64,000 nucleotides of DNA from Pseudaminobacter soli (ex Li et al. 2025) (GTDB lineage Bacteria; Pseudomonadota; Alphaproteobacteria; Rhizobiales; Rhizobiaceae): the NCBI RefSeq assembly GCF_003012705.1, contig NZ_PXYL01000023.1, positions 1-64,000 of the forward strand, written 5' to 3'. Position 1 is the stretch's first letter. Every line of letters begins with the position of its first letter. Both the position numbers and the translations under genes were made by a program. This document shows positions 27,342-35,759 of the stretch, piece by piece. Below the pieces are notes generated by a model. The model did not search any database, was not told the DNA's origin, and saw only the letters and a program-made list of their open reading frames with translations.

Positions 27342-28064
27342 TTGGCGCGACCGACAGAAACGACCAGCGACGACACCGCGTTTGCGTCTGCAAGCGCGGC
27401 GATTGCAACGAGTGTGCGGGAGCGTTCGGCGTTCGAGCGCGCGCAGCGGCACTCGACCCGCGTCCGCCTCCTCAAGGGTGCGCTGCCCGCGCTTGCCGTG
27501 CTGATGGCAGTGGGTTTCGTCGTTTATTCCTACGTCGTCACGCCTGCCGCGGTGGCGCTGACCGCGGACGGTTCGGCCTATGCCGACGGCAAGCTGGTCA
27601 TGGCCAATCCCAAGCTCGAAGGGTTCACCAAGGACAGCCGCCCCTATCAGATGAAGGCATCACGCGCCGTCCAGGACCCGAAGAACGAGGCCATCGTCCA
27701 GCTAGAGGGCATTGCCGCCAAGCTTCCGATCAGTAACGACAACTGGGCGATGATCGACACATCGCAGGGTGTCTACAACCGCGAAGCCAACACGCTGAAC
27801 ATCCCCGCCGAGATTCTCATCACCACCGCCGACGGCATGGTGGCCAAGCTGAAGTCCGCCTTCCTTGATATTGCCAAAGGCGGCATGAAGACCGACGATC
27901 CGATCGATATTCAGGCAAAAGGAACCAAGATTACCTCGGATTCGATGTCGATCCTTGAAAATGGTAAGGTTTTGGTATTCGAGAAGCGAGTACGGATGAA
28001 CATTGATCCTACTCAGGTGAAGGCCGAACAGAATTCGAGCGGAGGGCAGAATGTGGTTCAGTAA
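27342..28064 (+). CDS. lptC: LPS export ABC transporter periplasmic protein LptC
   Basis: About 240 residues from a TTG at 27342 with an AGAAGG site seven bases upstream; an ATG at 27252 is an in-frame alternative that adds 30 unlikely residues. One membrane segment (about residues 48-68) anchors a periplasmic beta-jellyroll domain of the LptC/OstA type. It bridges the LptBFG transporter to LptA during lipopolysaccharide export. Its end overlaps lptA by fourteen bases, and lptB and rpoN follow. Confidence 0.88.
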   Translation: MARPTETTSDDTAFASASAAIATSVRERSAFERAQRHSTRVRLLKGALPALAVLMAVGFVVYSYVVTPAAVALTADGSAYADGKLVMANPKLEGFTKDSRPYQMKASRAVQDPKNEAIVQLEGIAAKLPISNDNWAMIDTSQGVYNREANTLNIPAEILITTADGMVAKLKSAFLDIAKGGMKTDDPIDIQAKGTKITSDSMSILENGKVLVFEKRVRMNIDPTQVKAEQNSSGGQNVVQ

Positions 28065-28662
28065 GACGCGGCTGCCGCTTTGTGCGGCCTTGGGCGTGGC
28101 GCTTGTCGCCGCTATGTCCGTGCAGGCGAATGCGCAGGAGAAGGCGTCGGCGGACAAGAGCCTGCAGGGCCGTCTGCAGGGGCTGAGCCTGTCCGGCAAG
28201 GAACCGATCCAGATCGAGAGCGACAAGCTCGAGGTTCGTGAGTCGGACAACGTCGCGATCTTCAGCGGCAACGTTACCGTCGTGCAGGGCCCGACCATGC
28301 TCAAGGCCGGCAAGATGACGGTCTACTACGTCAAGGGCGGCGGCGGATCGGCGGCCACCGGTTCTGCTAACATCGACCGCCTCGAGGTGGACGACAAGGT
28401 CTACGTCAAGTCGAACACGCAGGTCGCCACAGGCGACCGCGGCACCTTCGACATGAAGACGGAAATGCTGGTCCTGACCGGCAAGGAAGTCGTCCTTTCG
28501 GAAGGCAGCAACGTGCTGGTCGGCTGCAAGCTGACCGTGCAGATGAAGTCCGGCCAGGCCACGGTCGACGGCTGCAAGAAGGGCGAAAGTGGAAATGGCC
28601 GCGTGATGATGTCGATCACGCCGGGCTCGGCTCCCGGAGCAGCTGGCCAGAAGCAGCAGTGA
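28051..28662 (+). CDS. lptA: LPS transport periplasmic protein LptA
   Basis: 203 residues with a signal peptide cleaved after the ANAQ region (about residue 28). The OstA-like beta-jellyroll repeat domain follows: IQIESDKLEVRESDNVAIFSG is the family opening. It forms the periplasmic bridge carrying LPS to LptDE. It overlaps lptC and precedes lptB by four bases. Confidence 0.92.
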   Translation: MWFSKTRLPLCAALGVALVAAMSVQANAQEKASADKSLQGRLQGLSLSGKEPIQIESDKLEVRESDNVAIFSGNVTVVQGPTMLKAGKMTVYYVKGGGGSAATGSANIDRLEVDDKVYVKSNTQVATGDRGTFDMKTEMLVLTGKEVVLSEGSNVLVGCKLTVQMKSGQATVDGCKKGESGNGRVMMSITPGSAPGAAGQKQQ

Positions 28663-28666
28663 TTTA

Positions 28667-29482
28667 ATGCAACAGCGTGCCTCGTTATTCTCGCGCCTGT
28701 CGCGGCGCAAGCAGCCGACTTCGGCGGCTCCTGCCCTGCGCAAGGACGCGGCAAGCCTCAAGGGCACGCTGATCGCAAAGGGGCTGACCAAGGCCTATAA
28801 GGGCCGCACCGTGGTCAACGGCGTGTCGCTCGGCGTGCGTGCCGGCGAGGCCGTCGGGCTTCTGGGCCCGAACGGTGCGGGCAAGACCACCTGCTTCTAC
28901 ATGGTCACCGGGCTGGTACCGGTGGACAAGGGCACGATCGAGATCGACGGCTTCGACGTCTCGTCCATGCCCATGTACCGGCGCGCGCGCCTGGGCGTCG
29001 GCTATCTGCCGCAGGAAGCATCGATCTTCCGTGGGCTGAGCGTCGAAAACAATATCCGTGCCGTTCTGGAAGTCGTCGAGAAAAGCCGCAAGGAACGCGA
29101 GCGCACGCTCGACTCCCTGCTGGACGAGTTCCACATAGCGCATCTGCGCAAGGCGCCGGCGATCGCACTGTCCGGCGGTGAGCGGCGGCGCCTGGAAATC
29201 GCCCGCGCACTGGCCAGCCGTCCGAACTACATGCTGCTCGACGAACCCTTTGCCGGCGTCGATCCCATCGCCGTGTCGGATATCCAGCAGCTCGTCCGCC
29301 ACCTCACCAAGCGCGGCATCGGTGTCCTCATCACCGACCACAATGTGCGCGAGACGCTGGGCCTTATCGACCGCGCCTATATCATCCACGCGGGCGAGAT
29401 CCTGAAGCACGGCTCGGCCGCGGATATCGTCGCCGACCAGGATGTGCGCCGTCTCTATCTCGGCGAAGGCTTTACGCTCTAA
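28667..29482 (+). CDS. lptB: LPS export ABC transporter ATP-binding protein LptB
   Basis: 271 residues. It has a roughly 35-residue basic extension before the ABC domain, seen in many alphaproteobacteria. Walker A is GPNGAGKTT, the signature LSGGERRR, Walker B LLDEPFAGVDP and the switch His in TDHNVRET. It powers LPS extraction from the inner membrane with LptF/LptG, which are encoded elsewhere. No strong ribosome binding site precedes the ATG, so translation may depend on coupling to lptA four bases upstream. Confidence 0.96.
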   Translation: MQQRASLFSRLSRRKQPTSAAPALRKDAASLKGTLIAKGLTKAYKGRTVVNGVSLGVRAGEAVGLLGPNGAGKTTCFYMVTGLVPVDKGTIEIDGFDVSSMPMYRRARLGVGYLPQEASIFRGLSVENNIRAVLEVVEKSRKERERTLDSLLDEFHIAHLRKAPAIALSGGERRRLEIARALASRPNYMLLDEPFAGVDPIAVSDIQQLVRHLTKRGIGVLITDHNVRETLGLIDRAYIIHAGEILKHGSAADIVADQDVRRLYLGEGFTL

Positions 29483-29655
29483 TTCACCACGCGGCGAGAT
29501 TTCCCCGGACAATCTCCTCTTCAACCCCGCCATGGGGCAGATTCTGCTGGCCTTTTCCTTGACAAGCAAAAGCCGGGCCAGTTTGAATGAGCCTATGATT
29601 TCGGTCGTCGGAGATCTTCTCTGCGGCCCGAGAGTGGGATGTAGAGTTCATCGTC

Positions 29656-31176
29656 ATGGCGCTTGCGGCCAAGTTGCAGCTTCGGCAGTCGCAGTCCTTG
29701 GTGATGACGCCGCAGCTCATGCAGTCGATCAAGCTGCTGCAGATGACGCATTTCGAGTTGGAGCGCTTCGTCGACGAGGAGATCGAGCGCAATCCGCTTC
29801 TCGACCGGGCCGAGCAGCACGAAGAGATCGTCTCGGAGGCGTCCGCAAGGTCTGACGGGCAGCCAGAAATGGCTGACGACTGGGGTAGCTCGGACACGAT
29901 CCTGAGCGCCGAAGCCATCTCCGAGAAGCTCGACACCTCGCTGGAAAACGTGTTTCCGGACGATCCCGGCACCATGGAGCAGCTGGGCCCCGATCTCGCT
30001 GCACAGTGGAAGTCGTCTGCCACGGGGGCGGGGGCGGGCGGCAGCGGCGACTTCGACATTGAGGACGTCTTTGCCGCGACCGTCACCCTGCGCGACCACG
30101 CAGGCGAGCAGATCGCCTTTGCCTTCGTCGATGCCGGTGACCGCCTGATCGCCCACGACCTGACCGACGCGCTCGACGAGATCGGCTATATGCGCGGCGA
30201 CATCGCCGAAATCGCCGAGCGGCTCGGGGTTGGCGAGGCTGTCGTTCTCGATGTGCTGAGCATTTGCCAAACCTTTGAGCCGGCAGGCGTTTTCGCGCGC
30301 GATCTGGCCGAATGCCTGGCGCTTCAGCTCATCCGTCGCGATCGCTACGACCCGGCCATGCAGGCGCTGGTCGACAATCTCGAGTTGCTGGCTCGCCGCG
30401 ATTTTCAATCGCTCAAGAAGCTCTGCGGCGTCGATGAAGAGGACCTGGTCGACATGTTGGCCGAGATTCGTCGGCTCGACCCACGCCCCGGCTTGGCATT
30501 TTCGAGCGGCAGTGCCGACACCATCGTGCCTGATGTGGAGGTACGGCCGGCCAGCGACGGCAGCTGGACCGTCGAGCTCAACCCGGAGACGCTGCCGCGC
30601 GTACTGGTCGACAATATTTATTTCGCGCAGATATCTCCGCTGACCAAGGATCAGGCGGAAAAGGATTTTCTGGCCGAGTGCCTGCAGAATGCCAACTGGC
30701 TGACCCGCAGCCTCGACCAGCGCGCCAAGACCATACTCAAGGTCGCCTCCGAGATCGTGCGCCAGCAGGATGCCTTCCTGGTGCACGGCGTACGGCACCT
30801 GCGGCCGCTCAATCTGCGCACGGTGGCGGAAGCCATCGGCATGCATGAGTCGACCGTCAGCCGCGTCACCGCCAACAAATACATGCTCACCCCGCGCGGC
30901 GTCTTCGAGCTACGCTACTTCTTCACCACCGCGATCGCCTCGGCCGGCGAGGGCGATGCCCATTCGTCGGAGGCGGTGCGCGACCGCATCCGCCAGCTCA
31001 TCGACGAGGAGCAGCCGGTGGATGTCCTGTCCGACGATGCGATTGTGGATATCCTCCAGCGCGAAGGCATCGACATCGCCCGGCGAACGGTCGCCAAGTA
31101 TCGGGAAAGCATGAACATTCCCTCGTCGGTGCAAAGGCGGCGCGAGAAGCGCGCCCTGGCCGCCGCGGGGCGGTAA
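29656..31176 (+). CDS. rpoN: RNA polymerase sigma-54 factor
   Basis: 506 residues. Region I is the Gln/Leu-rich activator-binding segment (LRQSQSLVMTPQLMQSIKLLQ). Region II is acidic and Gly-rich. The core-binding and DNA-binding parts follow, with the helix-turn-helix MHESTVSRVTANKY and the RpoN box ARRTVAKYRE near residues 475-484. It directs transcription of nitrogen, dicarboxylate-transport and nif-type genes. It lies in the standard lptB-rpoN-hpf-ptsN order. Confidence 0.97.
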   Translation: MALAAKLQLRQSQSLVMTPQLMQSIKLLQMTHFELERFVDEEIERNPLLDRAEQHEEIVSEASARSDGQPEMADDWGSSDTILSAEAISEKLDTSLENVFPDDPGTMEQLGPDLAAQWKSSATGAGAGGSGDFDIEDVFAATVTLRDHAGEQIAFAFVDAGDRLIAHDLTDALDEIGYMRGDIAEIAERLGVGEAVVLDVLSICQTFEPAGVFARDLAECLALQLIRRDRYDPAMQALVDNLELLARRDFQSLKKLCGVDEEDLVDMLAEIRRLDPRPGLAFSSGSADTIVPDVEVRPASDGSWTVELNPETLPRVLVDNIYFAQISPLTKDQAEKDFLAECLQNANWLTRSLDQRAKTILKVASEIVRQQDAFLVHGVRHLRPLNLRTVAEAIGMHESTVSRVTANKYMLTPRGVFELRYFFTTAIASAGEGDAHSSEAVRDRIRQLIDEEQPVDVLSDDAIVDILQREGIDIARRTVAKYRESMNIPSSVQRRREKRALAAAGR

Positions 31177-31211
31177 TGCACTGCGCGAAATCGCGCCCGT
31201 CCGGGCCTTGA

Positions 31212-31240
31212 TTGACAAGCGCCTGGGAAGTGACTAGAAG
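31212..31240 (+). promoter_or_regulatory. Candidate sigma-70 promoter of hpf
   Basis: A perfect TTGACA is followed by seventeen bases and TAGAAG, about 180 bases before the hpf ATG. The -10 element is weak by the E. coli standard but acceptable for alphaproteobacteria. Confidence 0.4.
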
Positions 31241-31419
31241 CCCGCCCGCAAGGGAAAGGGCGCGGCCCGGTAATAGATGACCCGTCTGGAGACGGCTTGT
31301 GACTAAGCGGAAAGTTCAGGCTTAATTTCGGCGCGAGTACCGCCGTGAACCTTGTTTGCGCCGTCCATGGGTATAAACTCGAAGCGATTTGAAGTCTGAG
31401 CAGGAAGGTCAGTTTTCAG

Positions 31420-32007
31420 ATGACTCTACGCATATCGGGAAAGCACATGGATGTCGGCGATGCGTTTCGTGAACGCATCGAGGAACGGATCGGTGAAGCG
31501 ATCGATAAATATTTCGATGGCGGGTTTTCCGGACATGTAACGGTCGTGAAATCGACGTCGCGCTTCGCGGCCGACTGTATGATCCGCCTCGACACAGGCA
31601 TCGCGCTTCAGGCCGCAGGCGAGGCGCAGGAGCCGGTCGCCGCCTTCGAGGCGGCGGCAGAACGTCTCGAAAAGCGCCTGCGCCGCTACAAGCGCCGCTT
31701 GAAGTCGCACAACCCGGGCATCAACGGCGCGGCCGTCAACATCGCCTATACGGTGATGGCGCCGCTGACCGATGACGAGGAAGAGGAAGAACTGCCGCCG
31801 GACTACGCGCCGGCCATTGTCGCCGAAACGACGATGGCGCTGAAGACAATGTCGGTCGCCTCGGCGGTGATCGAACTCGATACCAAGGACACCCCGGTCT
31901 TCGTGTTTCGCAATGCCGGGAATGACCAGGTCAATATCGTCTACAGGAGGCCGGACGGAAATATCGGGTGGATCGACCCTTCGACGACAAAAATCGCGCA
32001 GGGATAA
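31420..32007 (+). CDS. hpf: Long-form ribosome hibernation promoting factor
   Basis: 195 residues. The N-terminal RaiA-like domain (about 1-100) binds the 30S decoding region. The C-terminal domain, after an acidic linker, carries VFVFRNAGNDQVNIVYRR, the dimerisation module of long HPFs that pairs two 70S ribosomes into 100S particles in stationary phase. It sits between rpoN and ptsN with about 240 bases of leader, so it probably has its own promoter. Confidence 0.95.
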   Translation: MTLRISGKHMDVGDAFRERIEERIGEAIDKYFDGGFSGHVTVVKSTSRFAADCMIRLDTGIALQAAGEAQEPVAAFEAAAERLEKRLRRYKRRLKSHNPGINGAAVNIAYTVMAPLTDDEEEEELPPDYAPAIVAETTMALKTMSVASAVIELDTKDTPVFVFRNAGNDQVNIVYRRPDGNIGWIDPSTTKIAQG

Positions 32008-32072
32008 GAAACGTCTCCTGACCGAGGTACCGAATGGGGTTCGGGCGATCGGGCAGAGAAAGGATATTGGGC

Positions 32073-32537
32073 ATGGATCTGAGCGATCTGATCGAGGTGC
32101 AGGCAATCATGCCGGCCTTGAAGGCGAATTCCAAGAAGCAACTGCTGCAACTTCTCGCCGAAAGGGCCGCCGCGATCACCGGGCTGCCGGAGCGGGAAGT
32201 CTTCGACACCATCCTCCAGCGCGAGCGTCTGGGGTCGACTGGCGTCGGCAACGGCATTGCCATCCCGCACGGCAAGCTGCCCGGCGTGAAGAGCATTACG
32301 GGCGTTTTCGCGCGGCTGGAAACGCCGGTGGAATTCGAATCGCTGGACGATCAGCCCGTGGACCTGGTGTTTCTGCTGCTGGCGCCCGAGGGCGCCGGCG
32401 CAGATCACCTGAAGGCTCTGTCGCGCATTGCGCGCGTGCTGCGCGATCCGGACACCGTTGCCAAGATTCGCGGCACCCGCGATGCGGCGGCGATCCATGC
32501 GTTGCTTTCGGATACGCAGACCTCGCACGCGGCCTGA
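32073..32537 (+). CDS. ptsN: PTS IIA-like nitrogen regulatory protein PtsN
   Basis: 154 residues from the ATG at 32073 with an AAAGGA site eight bases upstream; the open frame begins 13 codons earlier. The phospho-acceptor histidine lies in GIAIPHGKLPGV near residue 68. EIIA-Ntr is the output of the nitrogen PTS and tunes K+ transport and stress pathways. It is last in the rpoN-hpf-ptsN run, with a terminator right after. Confidence 0.95.
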   Translation: MDLSDLIEVQAIMPALKANSKKQLLQLLAERAAAITGLPEREVFDTILQRERLGSTGVGNGIAIPHGKLPGVKSITGVFARLETPVEFESLDDQPVDLVFLLLAPEGAGADHLKALSRIARVLRDPDTVAKIRGTRDAAAIHALLSDTQTSHAA

Positions 32538-32566
32538 GCTTCAGCTTTCAGGGTATTTACGGCGCC

Positions 32567-32596
32567 GGGCGGTCCTTGGACCGCCCTTTGTCTTTT
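32567..32596 (+). terminator. Rho-independent terminator after ptsN
   Basis: GGGCGGTCC pairs with GGACCGCCC and is followed by TTTGTCTTTT. It lies 30 bases after the ptsN stop and may also serve the convergent DUF1150 gene. Confidence 0.8.
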
Positions 32597-32637
32597 GCAG
32601 CGCCGCTCGCCCAATTGGGCGAGCAACTAGCCGCCGG

Positions 32638-32907
32638 TCAGTGGATGGCGACCGGGGTCAGGTGATTCTCGAGGGCACCGGCAAGGGCGGTGTCGCGTGC
32701 ATCGGAGAGGAGGATCGGCTGGCCGTTGGCGGCAAACAGCGCCCAGATCTCCATGCCCGAAGCGATCTCGCTCAGGCTCGGGAACTTGCCCTTCAGTTCA
32801 TCACTGTCGATCTTGCGGAGATAGGCCACGGTGCCTTCGCCCAGATGGGCCAGCTCGGCCTCGGTCAGAACCGGCTTCGGATCATGATAGGTGGATATCG
32901 TCGTCAT
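32638..32907 (-). CDS. DUF1150 family protein
   Basis: 89 residues of DUF1150, a small alphaproteobacterial family almost always next to an Hsp20 gene. It contains the conserved GTVAYLRKIDSDEL and a C-terminal ALFAANGQPILLSD stretch. It starts 75 bases downstream of hsp20 on the same strand and is probably on the same heat-shock transcript. The function is unknown. Confidence 0.9.
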   Translation of the reverse strand: MTTISTYHDPKPVLTEAELAHLGEGTVAYLRKIDSDELKGKFPSLSEIASGMEIWALFAANGQPILLSDARDTALAGALENHLTPVAIH

Positions 32908-32982
32908 AATGAGCCTCCTTCTTGCGGGGCGTCGTTAGGACCAAACCCGCGCTTAGAGCTGCTTGATTCCGGCGGGCGACGT

Positions 32983-33408
32983 TCAGTCTTTCACCGAAAT
33001 GTTGATTTTCCGTACGAAGCGTTCCGGCTCCGGCCGGTCGAGGTCGACGGACAGAAGTCCGTTCTTCAATTCGGCCCCGATGACCCGCATGCCGTCCGCC
33101 AGGACGAAGGTGCGCTGAAACTGCCGCGAGGCGATGCCCCGGTGCAGAAACTCGCGTTCGGTGTCATCTGTCTGCTTGCCACGCACCACCAACTGGTTTT
33201 CCTCGGTGGTGACTTCCAGATTGTCCTCGCAAAAGCCGGCCACAGCCAGCGTAATGCGCAACGTCTCACCGTTTCCTTCGGACCGACGCAGCCGCTCGAT
33301 GTTGTACGGCGGGTAACTGTCTCCCGACTTCGCCAAGCGCTCCAGCGTCTTTTCCATTGCATCGAACCCGAGCAGTAGCGGGCTCGAAAAGGGCGTCATG
33401 CGACTCAT
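32983..33408 (-). CDS. Hsp20/alpha-crystallin family small heat-shock protein
   Basis: 141 residues. The alpha-crystallin domain spans about residues 35-130, with the family mark ELKNGLLSVDLDRPEPE and the beta strand EENQLVVRGKQ. It is a class A IbpA-like holdase that binds unfolding proteins. Its 5' region carries an RpoH-type promoter and a short leader with a ROSE-like hairpin over the ribosome binding site, so both transcription and translation are likely heat-controlled. Confidence 0.93.
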   Translation of the reverse strand: MSRMTPFSSPLLLGFDAMEKTLERLAKSGDSYPPYNIERLRRSEGNGETLRITLAVAGFCEDNLEVTTEENQLVVRGKQTDDTEREFLHRGIASRQFQRTFVLADGMRVIGAELKNGLLSVDLDRPEPERFVRKINISVKD

Positions 33409-33466
33409 TTTCGTGTCCTCGAAGAGCGACCTAAAAGGAAAAACCCTAATGGCATCTTTCCCGTTG
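33409..33466 (-). ncRNA. ROSE-like RNA thermometer in the hsp20 leader
   Basis: The predicted 58-base leader has a first stem (GGAAA near its start pairing with UUUCC) and a final hairpin at 33415-33430. In the final hairpin, UCGCU faces the AGGA ribosome binding site, with the G left unpaired. UYGCU opposite the Shine-Dalgarno sequence is the hallmark of ROSE thermometers in rhizobial small heat-shock genes. The AGGA is seven bases from the ATG. Confidence 0.6.
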
Positions 33467-33472
33467 TTGCTG

Positions 33473-33501
33473 ATATGGTCCGCGCCACGAACAAGTTCAA
33501 G
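33473..33501 (-). promoter_or_regulatory. RpoH (sigma-32) promoter of hsp20
   Basis: On the minus strand CTTGAA, seventeen bases, CCATAT. Both elements and spacing fit the heat-shock consensus. The implied start is near 33466. It overlaps the upstream region of the divergent nucleoside hydrolase gene. Confidence 0.7.
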
Positions 33502-33542
33502 CCTGCTTCGATCACGGGCGGATCACATAAGGGAAACCAGAA

Positions 33543-34484
33543 ATGGCAGCCACGCAAAAGATAATCATCGATACCGATCCGGGCCAGGACGATGCCGTTG
33601 CCATCCTTCTGGCGCTTGCGAGCCCTGAGCTGGAAGTCCTCGGCATCACCGCGGTTGCCGGCAACGTTCCCCTGCATCTGACCGAAAAGAACGCGCGCAA
33701 GGTCTGCGAACTGGCCGGCAAGCTGGACACCAAGGTCTTTGCCGGCGCCATCCGCCCGATGGTGCGCCCGCTGGTCACCGCCGAGCATGTACACGGCAAG
33801 ACCGGACTCGACGGCCCGGACCTGCCGGAGCCGACCATGAAGCTGCAGGAGCAGCATGCCGTCGACTTCATCGTCGAGACGCTGATGAAGGAGGAGCCCG
33901 GCGCCGTCACGCTCTGCCCGCTCGGCCCGCTCACCAACATTGCGCTGGCGCTGGTGCGCGAGCCCCAGATCGCCAAGCGCATCAAGCAGATCGTGCTGAT
34001 GGGCGGCGGCTTCTTCGAGGGCGGCAACATCACGCCCGCCGCCGAATTCAACATCTATGTCGATCCGCACGCGGCCGACGTGGTGTTCCGCTCGGGCGTG
34101 CCGATCGTCATGATGCCGCTCGACGTCACCCATAAGGCGCTGACCACCGCCAAGCGCGTCGACGCCTTCCGCAAGATGGGAACCAAGGTGGGCGACGCCA
34201 CCGCCGAGCTGCTCGACTTCTTCGAGCGCTTCGACGAGGAGAAGTACGGCACCGACGGCGGCCCGCTGCACGATCCTTGCGTCATTGCCTATCTGATAAA
34301 GCCCGAACTGTTCAAGGGCCGCCACTGCAATGTCGAGATCGAGCTGGGCTCCGAGCTCACCCTGGGCATGACCGTGATCGACTGGTGGAGCGTCACAGCG
34401 CGTCAGAAGAACGCCACCGTCATGCGCGACATCGACCACGACGGATTCTTCGGGTTGCTGGCCGAAAGGCTGGCGCGGCTGTAG
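33543..34484 (+). CDS. Inosine-uridine-type nucleoside hydrolase
   Basis: 313 residues. The calcium-binding N-terminal motif is IDTDPGQDDAVA, a hallmark of N-ribohydrolases, and the C-terminal GPLHDPCVIAYLI region holds the conserved His and Asp. It hydrolyses purine or pyrimidine ribonucleosides to base and ribose. An AAGGGA site precedes the ATG. It is divergent from hsp20 with 134 bases between. A ribokinase gene lies 4 kb away but on the other strand. Confidence 0.93.
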   Translation: MAATQKIIIDTDPGQDDAVAILLALASPELEVLGITAVAGNVPLHLTEKNARKVCELAGKLDTKVFAGAIRPMVRPLVTAEHVHGKTGLDGPDLPEPTMKLQEQHAVDFIVETLMKEEPGAVTLCPLGPLTNIALALVREPQIAKRIKQIVLMGGGFFEGGNITPAAEFNIYVDPHAADVVFRSGVPIVMMPLDVTHKALTTAKRVDAFRKMGTKVGDATAELLDFFERFDEEKYGTDGGPLHDPCVIAYLIKPELFKGRHCNVEIELGSELTLGMTVIDWWSVTARQKNATVMRDIDHDGFFGLLAERLARL

Positions 34485-34505
34485 CTGGGGCTTGCGCGGC
34501 GTTTT

Positions 34506-34525
34506 CCCTCCCCTTGAGGGGAGAG
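34506..34525 (+). terminator. Hairpin after the nucleoside hydrolase
   Basis: CTCCCC and GGGGAG arms around TTGA, about 20 bases after the stop codon, with no T-run. Confidence 0.35.
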
Positions 34526-34547
34526 GGCGCCGGCGCAACACATCCCG

Positions 34548-34657
34548 CCCTCGTGGTTCGAGGCTCGCCCTGCGGGCTCACACCTCACCATGAGGGCTAC
34601 CGGCGGCGCTCACCTCCCTCATTCTGAGGAGGCGCGAAGCGCTGTCTCGAAGAACGC
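34548..34657. repeat. Two dispersed palindromic repeat units
   Basis: Unit one (34548-34595) has arms CCCTCGTGGT and ACCATGAGGG with an inner GCCC...GGGC. Unit two (34616-34657) starts CCTCATTCTGAGGAGGCGCGA and runs to CTCGAAGAACGCAC. The CTCATTCTGAGG...CTCGAAG composition is that of a widespread rhizobial intergenic repeat; the family name cannot be given from sequence alone. Confidence 0.55.
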
Positions 34658-34728
34658 ACCTATTCATCGCCACGCCCGCTTTCGCGTCTGGCCATTTCAA
34701 AGATCGCTCCCGTCGGAGAGCTGGGAAG

Positions 34729-34786
34729 ACGGGCGGTCGTCGGACACGCTTATCTAAGTAAATCTTGCGGCCCTTCGACCGCCCGT
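34729..34786. repeat. Perfect 11-base inverted repeat with 36-base loop
   Basis: ACGGGCGGTCG at 34729-34739 and its exact reverse complement at 34776-34786. The loop is AT-rich at its centre (TTATCTAAGTAAATC). It may be the core of a structured RNA or a mobile-element remnant. Confidence 0.45.
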
Positions 34787-35069
34787 TCGATGCTCTTGCC
34801 TGGGTTTGTTCGCCTCCGCATTCGCGCGGCCAGCCACACCCTGGGCCCGGACTTGGGGGTTCATCACCCAGCAGTGCGACCGTAGCACCACCAGCCCGGA
34901 CATCGTCGGCCTCCACGCTCATCCGGTTCATGACCCGTGCTCCCGGTGAGGCCGATGCAGGCATTATGTGCGAAGCGGAAATGTGGGGGATGAAGCGCGT
35001 CCGATCTTTTTGCCGCGATCAATGATTCCAGCGGGTTACGCTCCAAGTACAGCGGAATTTATCCCCCAC

Positions 35070-35684
35070 TCACCTCGCCCGCGAGAAGGCCAGCCACAGT
35101 CCGCCGCCGATGAGAAAGCCGCCGTTGAGGCGCGAGAGCAGCCGGATGCGGTGGGCCGAAAGCAGGCGACCGGCGCGGCCGGCCAGCATGGCATAGGTCG
35201 AATCCGACATCGCCGCGAAAATGAGCGCGGTGGCGCCCATGATGACGATCTGCAGCGGGTAGTTGCCTTTCGGATCGAGGAACTGGGGGATGAAGGCGCC
35301 GAAGAAGATCAGCGTCTTGGGATTGCTGATGGCGACCAGAAAACCCTGCAGGAAAAAGCCGCCGCGCGGCGGCACCGGCGCGGCGCCCTCCGCCAGCCGG
35401 CCGCCGGCGCGCAGCATCTGCCAGCCCATCCAGATGAGATAGGCGGCACCCAGCAGCCGCAGCCACTCGAACCAATGACCGGCCGATTCGATCATGGAGG
35501 TCAGCCCGATGCCGACGATGCCGATCATGAGGGCAATGCCCACTTGCGTGCCGGCGACGTTGAGCAGGCCCGCGCGCGTGCCGTGGCGCATGCTGGAGGC
35601 GATGATCAGCGTGACGGTCGGGCCCGGCACCAGGATGATGACGATGCAGGCGAGGACATAGGCGGCATAGATTTCGAGAGACAT
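35070..35684 (-). CDS. LysE family translocator
   Basis: 204 residues with six membrane segments. The RhtB/LysE marks are PGPTVTLIIASSMRHGTRAGL near residue 20 and SNPKTLIFFGAFIPQF in the second half. These carriers export amino acids or their analogues by proton exchange. The substrate is not predictable. It is followed on the same strand by nothing close and preceded by the tandem paralogous membrane genes. Confidence 0.92.
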   Translation of the reverse strand: MSLEIYAAYVLACIVIILVPGPTVTLIIASSMRHGTRAGLLNVAGTQVGIALMIGIVGIGLTSMIESAGHWFEWLRLLGAAYLIWMGWQMLRAGGRLAEGAAPVPPRGGFFLQGFLVAISNPKTLIFFGAFIPQFLDPKGNYPLQIVIMGATALIFAAMSDSTYAMLAGRAGRLLSAHRIRLLSRLNGGFLIGGGLWLAFSRAR

Positions 35685-35759
35685 CGCTGCGTTTCCCTAT
35701 TGAAGGGAAGATCAATGCATTCCGTAGGGGAACTGTCCAGGGGCTGGTTTCGCGGCCGC

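Larger units (their letters stand above)
34485..35069. other. Repeat-rich intergenic region
   Basis: 585 bases with open frames that look spurious, between convergent genes. It contains a CCCTCCCC-type hairpin right after the nucleoside hydrolase, two dispersed palindromic units (34548-34657) and a long inverted repeat (34729-34786). The part from about 34660 to 34950 is GC-rich and could fold into a structured RNA, but I recognise no family. Confidence 0.45.

Noticed and set aside
34578-34964. 128-codon minus-strand frame in the repeat region
   Set aside because: It crosses palindromic repeats, has no ribosome binding site, and no recognised domain.
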